Assembly: GCA_963696325.1 (NCBI GenBank)
Contig: CAVOJV010000039.1
Location: 85,518-149,517, forward strand
From: CAVOJV01 sp963696325
GTDB lineage: Bacteria > Pseudomonadota > Gammaproteobacteria > Competibacterales > Competibacteraceae
Direction of reading: 5' to 3'
Length of the DNA stretch: 64,000 nt
Below are positions 24,120 through 33,303 of the stretch, one piece after another (the stretch's first letter is position 1; the number at the start of each line of letters is the position of its first letter). The position numbers and the translations under genes were made by a program. A model generated the notes under the pieces. That model did no database searches, was not told the DNA's origin, and saw only the letters and a list, made by a program, of their open reading frames with translations.

Positions 24120-25628
24120 GTGGAATTCACCGTAAAAAGTGGCAACCCGGAAAAACAGCGCACGGCCTGCCTCGTACTGGGTATTTATGAGTCCCGCCGG
24201 CTTTCGATGGCCGCCGAGCAATGTGACAACGCCTGTGGCAGCTATCTATCGAATGTTCTGCGCCGCGGGGATATCGAAGGCAAAATCGGCCAGAGCCTGT
24301 TGCTGATCCACGCCCCAAACACCTTGTGCGACCGGGTATTGCTGATCGGCTGCGGCCGCGAGCGCGATCTGGACGATCGCCACTTTCGTCAAATCATGGC
24401 CAACGCTGCCACCACCCTCCACGATACTGGCGCCACCGAGGCGGTTTCCTATCTAACCGACCTGAATGTAAAAAGCCGTGACATCCACTGGAAGATCCGC
24501 CAGGCCATCGAGGCCACCGAAGAGGCTCTTTACCGCTTTGGCGAACTCAAAAGCAAAAAAGATCAACCGCGCCGCCCCCTGCGTAAGATTATACTCAGCG
24601 TACCCAGTCGTCGGGAACTATTAGTAGGTGAACAAGCCGTGCGGGAGGGCGTGGCCATCGCCGCAGGCGTCAAACTGGCCAAGGACCTGGGCAATCTGCC
24701 CGGCAATATCTGTAACCCTGGCTATCTGGCGGAACGCGCCCAGGAATTGGGCCACACCTTTACCAACCTTAAAATAGAGTTGCTGGAAGAAGATGAAATG
24801 GAAAAACTGGGCATGGGTTCCCTGCTCTCGGTGTCACACGGCAGCGCTCAACCCGCCAAATTGATTATCCTGGAGTATCATCAGGGTCCCCAGGACCAAA
24901 AACCCATCATTCTGGTGGGCAAGGGCGTGACCTTCGACAGCGGCGGTATCTCCCTCAAGCCAGGCGCCGAGATGGATGAGATGAAATTTGATATGTGCGG
25001 CGCCGCCAGCGTGCTGGGTGCGCTGCAGGCGTGTGCCGAACTTCGCCTGCCGCTAACCGTGGTAGGCATCATTCCCGCCGTGGAAAATATGCCGGGCGGC
25101 AAGGCCACTAAACCGGGAGACATAGTTACCAGCATGTCTGGACAGACCATCGAAATCCTCAATACCGATGCCGAAGGGCGGCTAATTCTCTGCGATGCCC
25201 TGACCTACAGCGAGCGTTACGACCCCAGCGTGGTCATCGACATCGCCACCCTAACCGGCGCCTGCATCGTTGCACTGGGCCGTCACCCCCACGGACTGCT
25301 CAGCAACCACGGCCCGCTGGCCAATGATCTGCTCAACGCCGGCCGCACAGCCGCCGACCGGGCCTGGGAACTGCCGCTCTGGGATGAGTACCAGGAACAA
25401 CTGGACAGCAATTTCGCCGACCTGGCGAACGTGGGCGGCCGTGACGCCGGCACCATTACCGCTGCATGTTTCCTGTCTCGGTTCACCAAACAGTTGCACT
25501 GGGCGCATCTGGACATCGCGGGAACCGCCTGGAAGACCGGCAAGGCCAAGGGCGCCACCGGCCGGCCGGTTCCCCTGCTCGTTCAGTACTTGCTGGATCA
25601 AGCTGCCGCAACCGCCACCAAGGAATAA
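24120..25628 (+). CDS. pepA: Leucyl aminopeptidase (PepA)
   Basis: Cytosolic bimetallic M17 aminopeptidase; in E. coli also a DNA-binding cofactor for site-specific recombination and carAB control. 502 residues (E. coli 503) from a GTG start, SD GGGAG. Metal and catalytic residues are present: VGKGVTFDSGGISLKP (Lys, Asp), MKFDMCGAA (Asp) and NTDAEGRLILCDALTY (Asp, Glu, Arg). Followed 3 nt later by holC. Confidence 0.96.
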   Translation: MEFTVKSGNPEKQRTACLVLGIYESRRLSMAAEQCDNACGSYLSNVLRRGDIEGKIGQSLLLIHAPNTLCDRVLLIGCGRERDLDDRHFRQIMANAATTLHDTGATEAVSYLTDLNVKSRDIHWKIRQAIEATEEALYRFGELKSKKDQPRRPLRKIILSVPSRRELLVGEQAVREGVAIAAGVKLAKDLGNLPGNICNPGYLAERAQELGHTFTNLKIELLEEDEMEKLGMGSLLSVSHGSAQPAKLIILEYHQGPQDQKPIILVGKGVTFDSGGISLKPGAEMDEMKFDMCGAASVLGALQACAELRLPLTVVGIIPAVENMPGGKATKPGDIVTSMSGQTIEILNTDAEGRLILCDALTYSERYDPSVVIDIATLTGACIVALGRHPHGLLSNHGPLANDLLNAGRTAADRAWELPLWDEYQEQLDSNFADLANVGGRDAGTITAACFLSRFTKQLHWAHLDIAGTAWKTGKAKGATGRPVPLLVQYLLDQAAATATKE

Positions 25629-25631
25629 GCC

Positions 25632-26141
25632 TTGCCCCGCATCGATTTCTACATTCTTCCCGAGCAGGCGCCGAATGGCAGGCCAGCGCTGGCCTGTCGC
25701 CTTACCGAAAAGGCCTATGGCCAAAACCATAAGGTCTATATTCAAGCCGCTTCCGCCGAACAGGCCCGTTTATTGGATGATCTGTTATGGACTTTTCGTC
25801 AGGGCAGCTTCATTCCTCACGCCCTCTGCCCTCCCGACGACACCGACCTTCCGCCGGTACTCATCGGTTGGGAAGACTCACCAGCGCTCGCGGCGCGGCT
25901 ATTCAGCGTAAGTTCGCCACCAACCAACCCCGACAACCAACCCGCTGCGGACGAACCGGTAGCGGCAACCGTGCTTATTAATTTATCCCCGGACGTGCCA
26001 GCGGGCTTCGCGCGCTTCGAGCGGGTGGCGGAACTGGTCGATCAGGAACCGCAGACCCTGGCAAAATCCCGGGAGCGGTTTCGCTACTACCGGGAGCATG
26101 GTTATACGCCAGCCTCCCATAAACTGCCGGGGCAGAGCTAG
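25632..26141 (+). CDS. holC: DNA polymerase III chi subunit
   Basis: Links the clamp loader to SSB. 169 residues from a TTG start, slightly longer than E. coli's 147 because of a Pro/Asn-rich insertion (SSPPTNPDNQPAADEPVAAT). Characteristic IDFYILPE opening, LLDDLLWTFRQGSFIPH, VLINLSPDVPAGFARFERVAELV and the C-terminal RFRYYREHGYTPASHKL. It directly follows pepA, its usual partner; valS, often next, is not here. Confidence 0.9.
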   Translation: MPRIDFYILPEQAPNGRPALACRLTEKAYGQNHKVYIQAASAEQARLLDDLLWTFRQGSFIPHALCPPDDTDLPPVLIGWEDSPALAARLFSVSSPPTNPDNQPAADEPVAATVLINLSPDVPAGFARFERVAELVDQEPQTLAKSRERFRYYREHGYTPASHKLPGQS

Positions 26142-26162
26142 CGCCCCCACGCCGGTGATTCC

Positions 26163-27914
26163 ATGTACGTGGCCTATTTCGGTCTTCGGGACAACCCGTT
26201 CTCCATTACCCCGGACCCCAGCTACCTTTTCATGAGCGCCAACCATCGGGAAGCCTTGGCGCATCTGCTGTACGGTACGGGGGAAAGCGGCGGCTTCGTG
26301 CAATTGACCGGCGAGGTGGGCACCGGCAAAACCACCCTGATCCGGACCCTGCTGGCACAGCAACTGGACAGTGTGGATGTGGCGCTCTGCCTCAATCCCA
26401 AATTGACCGTGGAAGAGTTCGTGGCGGCGGTTTGCGATGAGCTGCACATCGACTATCCCCGCCCCAGCACTACGCTCAAGCCGCTGGTGGACGCGCTCAA
26501 TACCCATCTCCTAAAGACCCACGCCCAGGGCCGGCAAACCGTGCTCATCATCGACGAGGCCCAGAATCTGAGCCGGGAGGTGCTCGAACAAGTGCGCCTG
26601 TTGACCAACCTGGAGACGCATCGCCACAAGTTGCTGCGCATCATCCTGGTCGGTCAGCCGGAGTTGCAACACCTGTTGGAACGCCAGGACATGCGCCAAC
26701 TCGCTCAGCGCATTACCGCCCGTTATCACCTGAAACCACTCGGTCGCCAGGAGAGCGCCGCCTATATCATGCACCGGCTGCAAGTCGCCGGCGGACGTAC
26801 TGATCTCTTCACCACAGGGGCGTTAAAGTCTGCCTATAACCTCACCCAGGGCGTGCCACGCCTGCTTAATGTCATCTGCGACCGCGCCCTGCTGGGCGCC
26901 TATGGCCAGGGCCTGAAGCGGGTGAATGCGGCCACGTTGCGTCGCGCCGCTCGGGAAGCGCTACAAGGGCGAACAGCCACCAGCAGCAGGCAGGGTTGGA
27001 TAGCTTGGCTAGCGGTGGGGATACTGCTGGCCGGCGTGAGCGGGGCCGGTTTATACCCCTCACTGAACATCCTGCTGCCGGCACTGCCGGAATTGATGGC
27101 GGTGGTCTCCCAGGCACCAGCGCCCCCGCAGCCCACGGCAACCGCGCCACCCAGCGAACCGGCAACCGCGCCACCCAGCGAACCGGCACCCGCACCACCC
27201 GGCGAACCGGCACCCGCACCACCCGGCGAACCGGCAACGCCTGTCAAACCCGCCGCGACCGCACCCCCTACCCAAGCGCAAGAGCAGTCTCTCGAGTCAG
27301 TATTCGATACTGCGGCCACCGATGACGCGATGGCAAAGCTGCTGGCCGCCTGGGGGGAGGAGCCGACACTCCCCGTAGGCATTCCACCCTGCGACTATGT
27401 AAGGGACCACGCCCTCCGCTGTCTGACCGGAAGAACCAGTTGGGATGAAGTGCGCCGCCATAACCGCCCGGTCGTTCTGCGCCTGGCAACCCCCAGGGGT
27501 GGCGCGCGGCAAGTATTGCTGCGGTCGCTGGATGGCGAGACCGCCATGCTGGAGCTGACCGGCGGCCCTCTCCGGACCAGTCTGGCTCTGTTGAACTTGT
27601 TATGGACCGGCGACTATTTGTTGCTCTGGCGCCCACAGATCCCGCTGGACTTGTTCAGTCCGGGGTATCGGGGAGAAGCGGTCAAATGGCTGCGCCGACA
27701 ACTCGCCCTCGTGGAGGGTTCACCACCGCCGGCGGAACCTCCTGCCGATTTGTTCGACTCCGCCCTGCGGGAACACGTGCAACGTTTTCAGCGGGCTTAT
27801 AATCTGCAGGCGGATGGGATCGTTGGCAACCGCACCCTGGCTTATTTGCATAACCTGGCGCCCGCGCCCGGCACACCTTCTCTGACACCGCCCGTCGCAG
27901 GCAAGGGGCAATAA
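26163..27914 (+). CDS. gspA: General secretion pathway ATPase GspA/ExeA
   Basis: 583 residues. The N-terminal AAA ATPase (about 1-265) has Walker A GEVGTGKTTLIR, Walker B VLIIDEAQNLS and RLLTNLETHRHKLLRIILVGQPEL, as in ExeA. A single membrane segment (about 280-300, WIAWLAVGILLAGVSGAGL) follows. Then comes a Pro/Ala/Glu linker encoded by a tandem repeat, a periplasmic domain (CDYVRDHALRCLTG to YLLLWRPQIP) and a C-terminal peptidoglycan-binding domain (LREHVQRFQRAYNLQADGIVGNRTL). ExeAB-type pairs help insert the type II secretin through peptidoglycan. Overlaps the start region of gspB. Confidence 0.9.
   Translation: MYVAYFGLRDNPFSITPDPSYLFMSANHREALAHLLYGTGESGGFVQLTGEVGTGKTTLIRTLLAQQLDSVDVALCLNPKLTVEEFVAAVCDELHIDYPRPSTTLKPLVDALNTHLLKTHAQGRQTVLIIDEAQNLSREVLEQVRLLTNLETHRHKLLRIILVGQPELQHLLERQDMRQLAQRITARYHLKPLGRQESAAYIMHRLQVAGGRTDLFTTGALKSAYNLTQGVPRLLNVICDRALLGAYGQGLKRVNAATLRRAAREALQGRTATSSRQGWIAWLAVGILLAGVSGAGLYPSLNILLPALPELMAVVSQAPAPPQPTATAPPSEPATAPPSEPAPAPPGEPAPAPPGEPATPVKPAATAPPTQAQEQSLESVFDTAATDDAMAKLLAAWGEEPTLPVGIPPCDYVRDHALRCLTGRTSWDEVRRHNRPVVLRLATPRGGARQVLLRSLDGETAMLELTGGPLRTSLALLNLLWTGDYLLLWRPQIPLDLFSPGYRGEAVKWLRRQLALVEGSPPPAEPPADLFDSALREHVQRFQRAYNLQADGIVGNRTLAYLHNLAPAPGTPSLTPPVAGKGQ
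27138..27233 (+). repeat. 4 x 24-bp tandem repeat in gspA
   Basis: Four 24-bp units encode the octapeptides PATAPPSE (twice) and PAPAPPGE (twice) in the periplasmic linker. Units 1 and 2 are identical, as are units 3 and 4. This suggests duplication of a diverged pair, and the copy number could vary between strains. Confidence 0.85.
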
Positions 27915-28553
27915 ATGTCCTATATTTTGGAAGCGCTCAAAAAAGTAGAGCGGGAACGCAGCCTGGGCCAGCCCCCGAACCTGGAAACCAGGCACATCCC
28001 AACTGCCTCGCCCCCGCGACGAATCGGGTCCTGGCTGGTGATGATTGCCCTGTTAGCCAATATTCTACTGATGGCGGCTATTTTCTTGCCCAAGCATACT
28101 GAACCTATCGCACAGGCGCCTCAATCACCGCTGCCGATTACCCAACCAACATCTCAGCCGGCGGAAGATATGGCGGTCAGTGCCGGACCTCCGCCAGCGT
28201 CTGCTCAGGTTATTCCACGCTCCTCGCCAGCACCGTCGCCTGCTCCTCCCACCGTACGCGAATCCGAACCGCCGGCGGCCAAAGCCCGTAGGACTGCCCC
28301 CCCCAGCACCGCGCGGGCAGAGACAGCACCTGTATTGCAGTCATTGCCGGCGGAACTCCGCCGCTCTTTGCCAGCGCTCAATCTCGTTATCCATGTTTAC
28401 AGTGAGGCAGCGGCGGGGCGGTTCGTGATGATCAACTCACACCGTTACCAGGAAGGTGACCGGCTGAGCGAGGGGCCACTGTTGGAGGCCATCACCTCAA
28501 CCGGGGTCGTTTTGCGCTATCAGGGACAGCGTTTTCTGTTGCCGGTACGCTGA
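27915..28553 (+). CDS. gspB: General secretion pathway protein GspB
   Basis: 212 residues. Starts with the diagnostic MSYILEALKKVERERSLGQ, then a membrane segment at about 40-55 (WLVMIALLANILLMAAIF), a long Pro/Ala-rich linker, and the C-terminal periplasmic GspB domain (LNLVIHVYSEAAAGRFVMINSHRYQEGD..GVVLRYQGQRFLL). Works with GspA as the scaffold for outer-membrane secretin assembly. No other type II secretion genes are in the window. Confidence 0.9.
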   Translation: MSYILEALKKVERERSLGQPPNLETRHIPTASPPRRIGSWLVMIALLANILLMAAIFLPKHTEPIAQAPQSPLPITQPTSQPAEDMAVSAGPPPASAQVIPRSSPAPSPAPPTVRESEPPAAKARRTAPPSTARAETAPVLQSLPAELRRSLPALNLVIHVYSEAAAGRFVMINSHRYQEGDRLSEGPLLEAITSTGVVLRYQGQRFLLPVR

Positions 28554-28594
28554 CATAGCCAAGCAATTTCAATGACCCAAACATAAGCCTGGAC

Positions 28595-29020
28595 CTAGCG
28601 GTATTGATAATTCCACAGTGCGTTGGCCTGGCGCCGATCCGCACCGGAGCGACGGTCGGATTTGCCAGGCTCGAAACGGATTTGCTGGCGTCTGTCTCTG
28701 CGCGCGCGACGCTCATTGATGAGGCGCATATCGCGTAGATACTGGTAATAACAGGAGCAATTGAGTAACGTACATCCCGGCAGCGGCAGCGGTGGGGCCT
28801 TATCTTTGGGAAAAGTATGCGCTTGTGTCTGCCGCGCCAACGGGCAGCCAGCGCCAGCTTGGGGTATCATCACCCGCACACCCCAGTAGCGGTCATGACG
28901 CACCCGTTCCGTAAGCGGGCCAGGGCGCTTGTCGCCACCGGCGGCGGGCCGGCGACGGTTGAAAAACAAGACCAAGGCCAAACCCAGCGTTACGAAGATT
29001 AACAGAAGGAAAGTTTTCAA
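28595..29020 (-). CDS. Uncharacterised membrane-anchored protein
   Basis: 141 residues, not recognised. An N-terminal membrane segment (FLLLIFVTLGLALVLFF) is followed by RRR, so the bulk is probably cytoplasmic. A central Cys cluster (GCTLLNCSCYY, plus an earlier AGCPLA) could bind a metal. A strongly basic tail has the repeated DRR pattern (RRARRDRR, KSDRRSGADRR). It converges with gspB. Confidence 0.55.
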   Translation of the reverse strand: MKTFLLLIFVTLGLALVLFFNRRRPAAGGDKRPGPLTERVRHDRYWGVRVMIPQAGAGCPLARQTQAHTFPKDKAPPLPLPGCTLLNCSCYYQYLRDMRLINERRARRDRRQQIRFEPGKSDRRSGADRRQANALWNYQYR

Positions 29021-29367
29021 CTACCTGAATAACGCTCTGCCAAGTTAACGACAAGTATAGGATATGACTCGACCGGATGAGGGAATGATTAATTATTCGG
29101 CCCTTGACAGAAACTGCCAAGAAATCGAGATGGCCGAGTTTACGGAGCGTGATTTGCCCCTATCAATCGATCCCGCTATGCTGATAATGAGTTTCGTCTG
29201 CTAACCGCCACGTCAACTCGCTCGCCAAAAGCGACGAGTAGACGGTTTAGCGGGGCAGTGGCAGACCAGTATTTGGAGAATCCTCGACTGATGATGGCGC
29301 AGTGCAGTTCGACACCACTACCTGGCCGCTTGATCAGTGTGGTGGGCTGCTGGGAGTGGCCGCAATG

Positions 29368-30942
29368 AACCTCGAAGCAGGCGGAGATACATCCGTCCAG
29401 CCCATAAACCCGGACAGGATTGGCGACAGCGATTTTCGCAACCTGGTCGCCAAACGCGCCTACGCACTGCTGGGGCTCGCCAACCATCTTTCGTCACAGC
29501 ACTCGAATTCGCTTGTTCTGACCCGTCCGCTCCTGGGTGATCTGTTATCGCAATCCACGCAGCTTGAGGAACTGCTGGATGCATACGGGGCGCGCAATAA
29601 CCATCATTGGTGCCGGTTCAGGTCGCTTACGGCGGCGCTTAAATTGTTTGCCGACGTCGGCTACAAACTGCTGCACATCCGGCATGTATCACCCGGCTAC
29701 AGGCTGTTGCCTGTCGAGCAGAATTTTGTCACGGCCACCGCGCAGGCGTTGGAATTTACCCGCGATGTATTGGTGAGGGCGGCAGCCAGCATGCTGAATC
29801 AAGCGGTCCGGTTGAGTCTGCCTATTCCAGCCGGCAAACTCCGTGACGAGGATTACGCCGAACAGCTTCCGCCTGGCCGCTTACCCCGCGACCGTGCCAC
29901 ACGAAAAATTGAAAACGCTGCTGAGACCGTCACTCATCTTGCCACTGCTTTCTTGAATTTGGCTGCCGAAAGCGGTCTCTTGCACACCGCCGCACGGATT
30001 TCACCCGCGGAATATGCATCTTGCTTTCCGGACCCCGTCAGCGAGGACAGCCTGCGCTATCTCAAGTTCCGGTTTCATACCCTTCAGTCGCTGTACGATA
30101 CCTATGTCTCCGAAACGGAAGTCGAATCCCTTGACGCCGATCTCCCTATCCTAAGGGGCCACATTAGCATCGTCTTTCATCTGCTCGAAACAGCCACTCA
30201 ATTCGCTCATTATTACGAACGCCACCTTAACGCCGAGACCGGCGATCCGTCTCTGCGCCGCAAACCGATCCTGACGTCCGAAGCGCTCCTGGCAACGCTG
30301 ATGAATTATTCCATCACCTTCGCCAGCATCTACGTTGCTTGCGGCCAGCGCTTGTGCCACACGATGCTCAAGCGCTATGCCGAGGTCGGCAGGGTCGAGG
30401 CGCCCGTGCCCCGCTATCGGGGATTTCATGTCCGCCCGGCCGCACTGGTTGCCAGAATAGTGCTGCATTACGGCAGTGATGTGCGCATGGAACTGGACGA
30501 TAAGGCCTATGACGCCAGTTCACCCATGGATATCTTCCGGGCCAATGAGAAAATCAATGCCCAGAAACGCCGCTGGCTGATCTCGGAAATCACCCGTCTG
30601 CCCTTGTCTCAAGGCGACCCCGACGATGTCCAGATCCGAGCCGCGGTCATGAGCGTTATATTCAATCTGGCTGAACAGGGGAAACTCATCGTCTATCAGC
30701 AGCCACTGCAACTTGCCGAGGAATTTCCCCACGAGGGGATCCCGCTGGAAAAAGTCACCAATGAGATCGCACGCCTGTTGGCAACGGGTCAAATCGACAT
30801 TAAAACCGATTTAACCATTATTTTCAGCGGTGACAAGCGGGTGTTGGCCGACATCAAGCTGTTAGCGGAATCCGGCTACGGTGAAGATAATTTTGGCAAT
30901 AACATTGCCTTACCGAAGGAACTTGCCTATCTGCGGCGGTGA
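29368..30942 (+). CDS. Large protein with C-terminal HPr-like domain
   Basis: About 524 residues from the ATG giving MNLEAGGDTSV, which has an SD (GGGAG) 8 nt upstream; a GTG 22 codons earlier is open but has no SD. Residues of about 1-360 are mostly helical and unrecognised. Near residue 370 comes YRGFHVRPAALVARIVLHYG, matching the HPr phosphorylation loop (G-hydrophobic-H-x-RPAA) with the active-site His. VRMELDDKAYDASSPMDIF follows, matching the HPr second strand and the Ser-loop position. A further domain ends NNIALPKELAYL. No enzyme I or EII genes are nearby. A regulatory phosphocarrier role is inference. Confidence 0.6.
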   Translation, partial: NLEAGGDTSVQPINPDRIGDSDFRNLVAKRAYALLGLANHLSSQHSNSLVLTRPLLGDLLSQSTQLEELLDAYGARNNHHWCRFRSLTAALKLFADVGYKLLHIRHVSPGYRLLPVEQNFVTATAQALEFTRDVLVRAAASMLNQAVRLSLPIPAGKLRDEDYAEQLPPGRLPRDRATRKIENAAETVTHLATAFLNLAAESGLLHTAARISPAEYASCFPDPVSEDSLRYLKFRFHTLQSLYDTYVSETEVESLDADLPILRGHISIVFHLLETATQFAHYYERHLNAETGDPSLRRKPILTSEALLATLMNYSITFASIYVACGQRLCHTMLKRYAEVGRVEAPVPRYRGFHVRPAALVARIVLHYGSDVRMELDDKAYDASSPMDIFRANEKINAQKRRWLISEITRLPLSQGDPDDVQIRAAVMSVIFNLAEQGKLIVYQQPLQLAEEFPHEGIPLEKVTNEIARLLATGQIDIKTDLTIIFSGDKRVLADIKLLAESGYGEDNFGNNIALPKELAYLRR

Positions 30943-30985
30943 ATGATTCCTTTATTTTTTAAAAGTCCTTACCTGGAGCTCCACC

Positions 30986-31438
30986 ATGAAACGATGGATT
31001 GTGTTACTTCCCTTCATCAGTTTTTCCACTTATGCCCAAGTTTACAAATGGCTCGATGAAGAAGGAGGCGTGCATTATGGTGATAAACCACCCGCGTCGG
31101 TAGAGGCACAAACCCTGGACGCTCCTCCGCCCCCCAGCGATGCCCCCAGCAGTGCGGAGATGGTCAGCCGCTATGAAAGAGCTATGGCGGATATGCGCTC
31201 CATGCGAGCACCCGAGCGATCCGTGTCGAAAAGTAAATACGACAGCCGGGAACCCGTGGATATTGGTTATGAAGATCGGTTGAAGATAAGAGCGCTCAAC
31301 AACCAGCTAAGCAGTCACCTCAGTACGCCTCAAGAACGCAGTGCCGCCAAAGCCGAACTGGCAGAGGTTTATGCCAGGTACGGAATGCACCCCTCACGCC
31401 GTCACTCATCACGCAAAAGCCACTCTGATGCTCGCTAG
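30986..31438 (+). CDS. DUF4124-domain secreted protein
   Basis: 150 residues. Signal peptide MKRWIVLLPFISFSTYAQ, then the DUF4124 motif VYKWLDEEGGVHYGDKPP at the mature N-terminus. A Pro-rich linker and a charged helical tail (DRLKIRALNNQLSSHL..AAKAELAEVYARYG) follow. DUF4124 proteins are periplasmic and of unknown function. SD (GGAGCT) upstream. Confidence 0.8.
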   Translation: MKRWIVLLPFISFSTYAQVYKWLDEEGGVHYGDKPPASVEAQTLDAPPPPSDAPSSAEMVSRYERAMADMRSMRAPERSVSKSKYDSREPVDIGYEDRLKIRALNNQLSSHLSTPQERSAAKAELAEVYARYGMHPSRRHSSRKSHSDAR

Positions 31439-32005
31439 GGCAACCGCTCCCCAGTGGGGGGCTTACCACCTTACCAGTGTAGGTTTTTATTGGAGTTTTA
31501 AAAAATAGGCAAGACAATGAGTTGCGGTGTATTAGCGGATATCGGCAAACGCTTTGGACCGGGGGAACGGTCATGTTTCGCCCGCCTGGACTTTATCAAT
31601 GGAACGAACAGATTGTAGTGGTCTAATTTTCGCGGCAAGATGGAGCAAACGACTCATTGAGACCGCGATTATCAGGATGATGTGAGCATGGAGCGATCAC
31701 CAAAGACTCCGTCGTGCACATGACTCGAGCAGGGAGCACGCCAGGAAAGCCCGCCACCTGCGCCCAGTTCTGATCGCGCCCTCGATCGAATAGGGATCGC
31801 CACATTCCGCCGCGCGGCGGCGAACTCGCGCCTGCGACCATTATCTCCGGTTTCTGCGCGAACTGCGCTGTGTGCGCAAGCGTACAGAACCGGCCGGATT
31901 TTTCCTGTATCTTTCGCCTTAAATAGTCGCACCTCGCGCCGGTGGTTGCGGGCGTCGCGCCCGCTAAGGCCACCGCCAGTCACACATCGACAGGAGTTCA
32001 ACATC
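31439..32005. other. 567-bp gene-free stretch
   Basis: No convincing gene. Codons on both strands are open in short runs but without SD sites or recognisable protein. GC rises from about 31,720 onward. The 12-mer GACTCATTGAGA at 31651-31662 recurs at 32404-32415, bracketing this stretch and the EF-hand gene. Confidence 0.5.
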
Positions 32006-32415
32006 ATGCGTCGTCTCGCTCTTCTCGCCGTGCTCCTCGCCGGCACGGCCTTCGCCGGAACCGAAACCGTCATCACCACCGAGCAGTTGCCGGACGGCAC
32101 CGAGAAACGCTCGGTGGAATACCGGAACGTCGCACCAACCCCGCCCGACCTGGGCTTCGAAAGTGCCGACCAGAACCACGATGGCGCGATCGACCGCCAG
32201 GAGGCGCACGACAAGGGCATCCTCAATTTCGACGGGGCCGACCTCAACCGAGACGGCCGGCTCGACGACGAAGAATACCAGCACGCGCTGACCGGGGAGT
32301 GAGGCGCACGCTCAGGCGTTCGAGTGTGGGGAGTTCGTGGCCTTGGCAATGATGGTCCGGCGGCTTCCGAACCGAGCAGGCGAGGAGCACCCTGACGCCC
32401 AGTGACTCATTGAGA
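31651..32415. repeat. 12-bp direct repeats bracketing a 740-bp segment
   Basis: GACTCATTGAGA occurs at 31651-31662 and again at 32404-32415. Between them lies a GC-richer segment with the EF-hand gene. The arrangement resembles the footprint of an insertion or a repeat-mediated exchange. No transposase is present. Confidence 0.4.
32006..32302 (+). CDS. Secreted EF-hand calcium-binding protein
   Basis: 98 residues from MRRLALLAVLLAGTAFAG (signal peptide, cleavage after AFA), with SD CAGGAG. The mature part carries two EF-hand loops, DQNHDGAIDRQE and DLNRDGRLDDEE, each with Asp/Asn/Asp and the terminal Glu ligand. Such small periplasmic proteins buffer or sense calcium; the specific role is unknown. 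The frame is open 20 codons upstream but without an SD. Confidence 0.75.
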   Translation: MRRLALLAVLLAGTAFAGTETVITTEQLPDGTEKRSVEYRNVAPTPPDLGFESADQNHDGAIDRQEAHDKGILNFDGADLNRDGRLDDEEYQHALTGE

Positions 32416-32563
32416 ACCTGCCAGTTTTGCTGCGTGGACTATGCGACTATGTTCTGACGAACGAGGCCACCGCCCGCGCTGTTGCCAGGGCACTGGCCTC
32501 TATAACATCGACAGGGTGGAGAACACCCGGAATACCCGCTGCAATAAGCCACGTGAGGCGGTC

Positions 32564-32836
32564 TTATCGCCACTCGCCCTGGGTGTTGCGATACCACCCC
32601 CCAGAATACGCGGGACGATTTTGCCGCCACGCCTCCCGCCGTTCGCCGATCTCGATGCCGAGGCGGACACAGGCCCGGCGATGACCGTCCTCACAGGCTT
32701 CGCGGAGCTGGTGCATGTAGTAGTGTCTACGCCCCCAGCCATCTTCCCACGCATGGGCTTGCGCTACGCCACTGGCCAGGAGCAGGCCCAGCGCCGCCAA
32801 CTTCAGATACCGTGATACCATGTCATTTACGCCCAT
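32564..32836 (-). CDS. Small secreted Trp/Arg-rich protein
   Basis: 90 residues if started at MGVNDMVSRYLKL, 85 if at MVSRYL; neither has a clear SD. Signal peptide LAALGLLLASGVAQA with cleavage before HAWEDGW. The mature part has one likely disulphide pair (REACEDGHRRACVRLG) and ends in an aromatic tail (GGWYRNTQGEWR). Not recognised beyond resembling short periplasmic proteins of gammaproteobacteria. Confidence 0.5.
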   Translation of the reverse strand: MGVNDMVSRYLKLAALGLLLASGVAQAHAWEDGWGRRHYYMHQLREACEDGHRRACVRLGIEIGERREAWRQNRPAYSGGWYRNTQGEWR

Positions 32837-33303
32837 AGAGGTTGTTAACGCCTGGATGCCGGAGCGTACGCTTGACCCCTGAACGGGTACGCATAGCAAA
32901 TTGCTCTAGCTGATCCAGTATGGGGTCATTATCTACGAGAGTCCCTGAATGGGACCTTAACCGAACCCGTTGGCGCAACTCGCTATGGGAAGGTGGGGGT
33001 GGTCTTCAGCGCGCAGTGATCGGGGGCTCCTGCTGGTCCTCTGACTAACTTCGCCGGCAGCGTTCCCGAGAATAGCGTCGCCGGGTCAAGCTCGGCGAGC
33101 AGCAGCCGACTGCTCACCACCTGGTCCAGAACGTCGTGACAGGCCCGGTTAGCGGGGGCACTTCGATCCACCGTGGCAAGCGCCAGCTCGCTGGACGCCG
33201 GCCGGTGGTCATTAAGCTCCACAAACAGATTTCGGGTTTTTGCGGGATCGATAGACGCGGTGGGATCGCCGCCGCCGGATTAAACGAATGAGGAGAAAAC
33301 CAG
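32837..33303. other. 467-bp stretch without a complete gene
   Basis: The minus strand at about 32983-33280 translates to a plausible remnant (KTRNLFVELNDHRPAS and ELALATVDRSAP), faintly like the conserved part of DndB/DGQHR-type proteins. It lacks a start and flanking domains. A short hairpin GTCCC-TGAAT-GGGAC lies near 32940-32955. Treated as degraded sequence. Confidence 0.3.

Noticed and set aside
32983..33280. Possible DndB/DGQHR-like fragment on the minus strand
   Set aside because: The resemblance is a few scattered residues; no start, no flanking domain and no dnd partners nearby.
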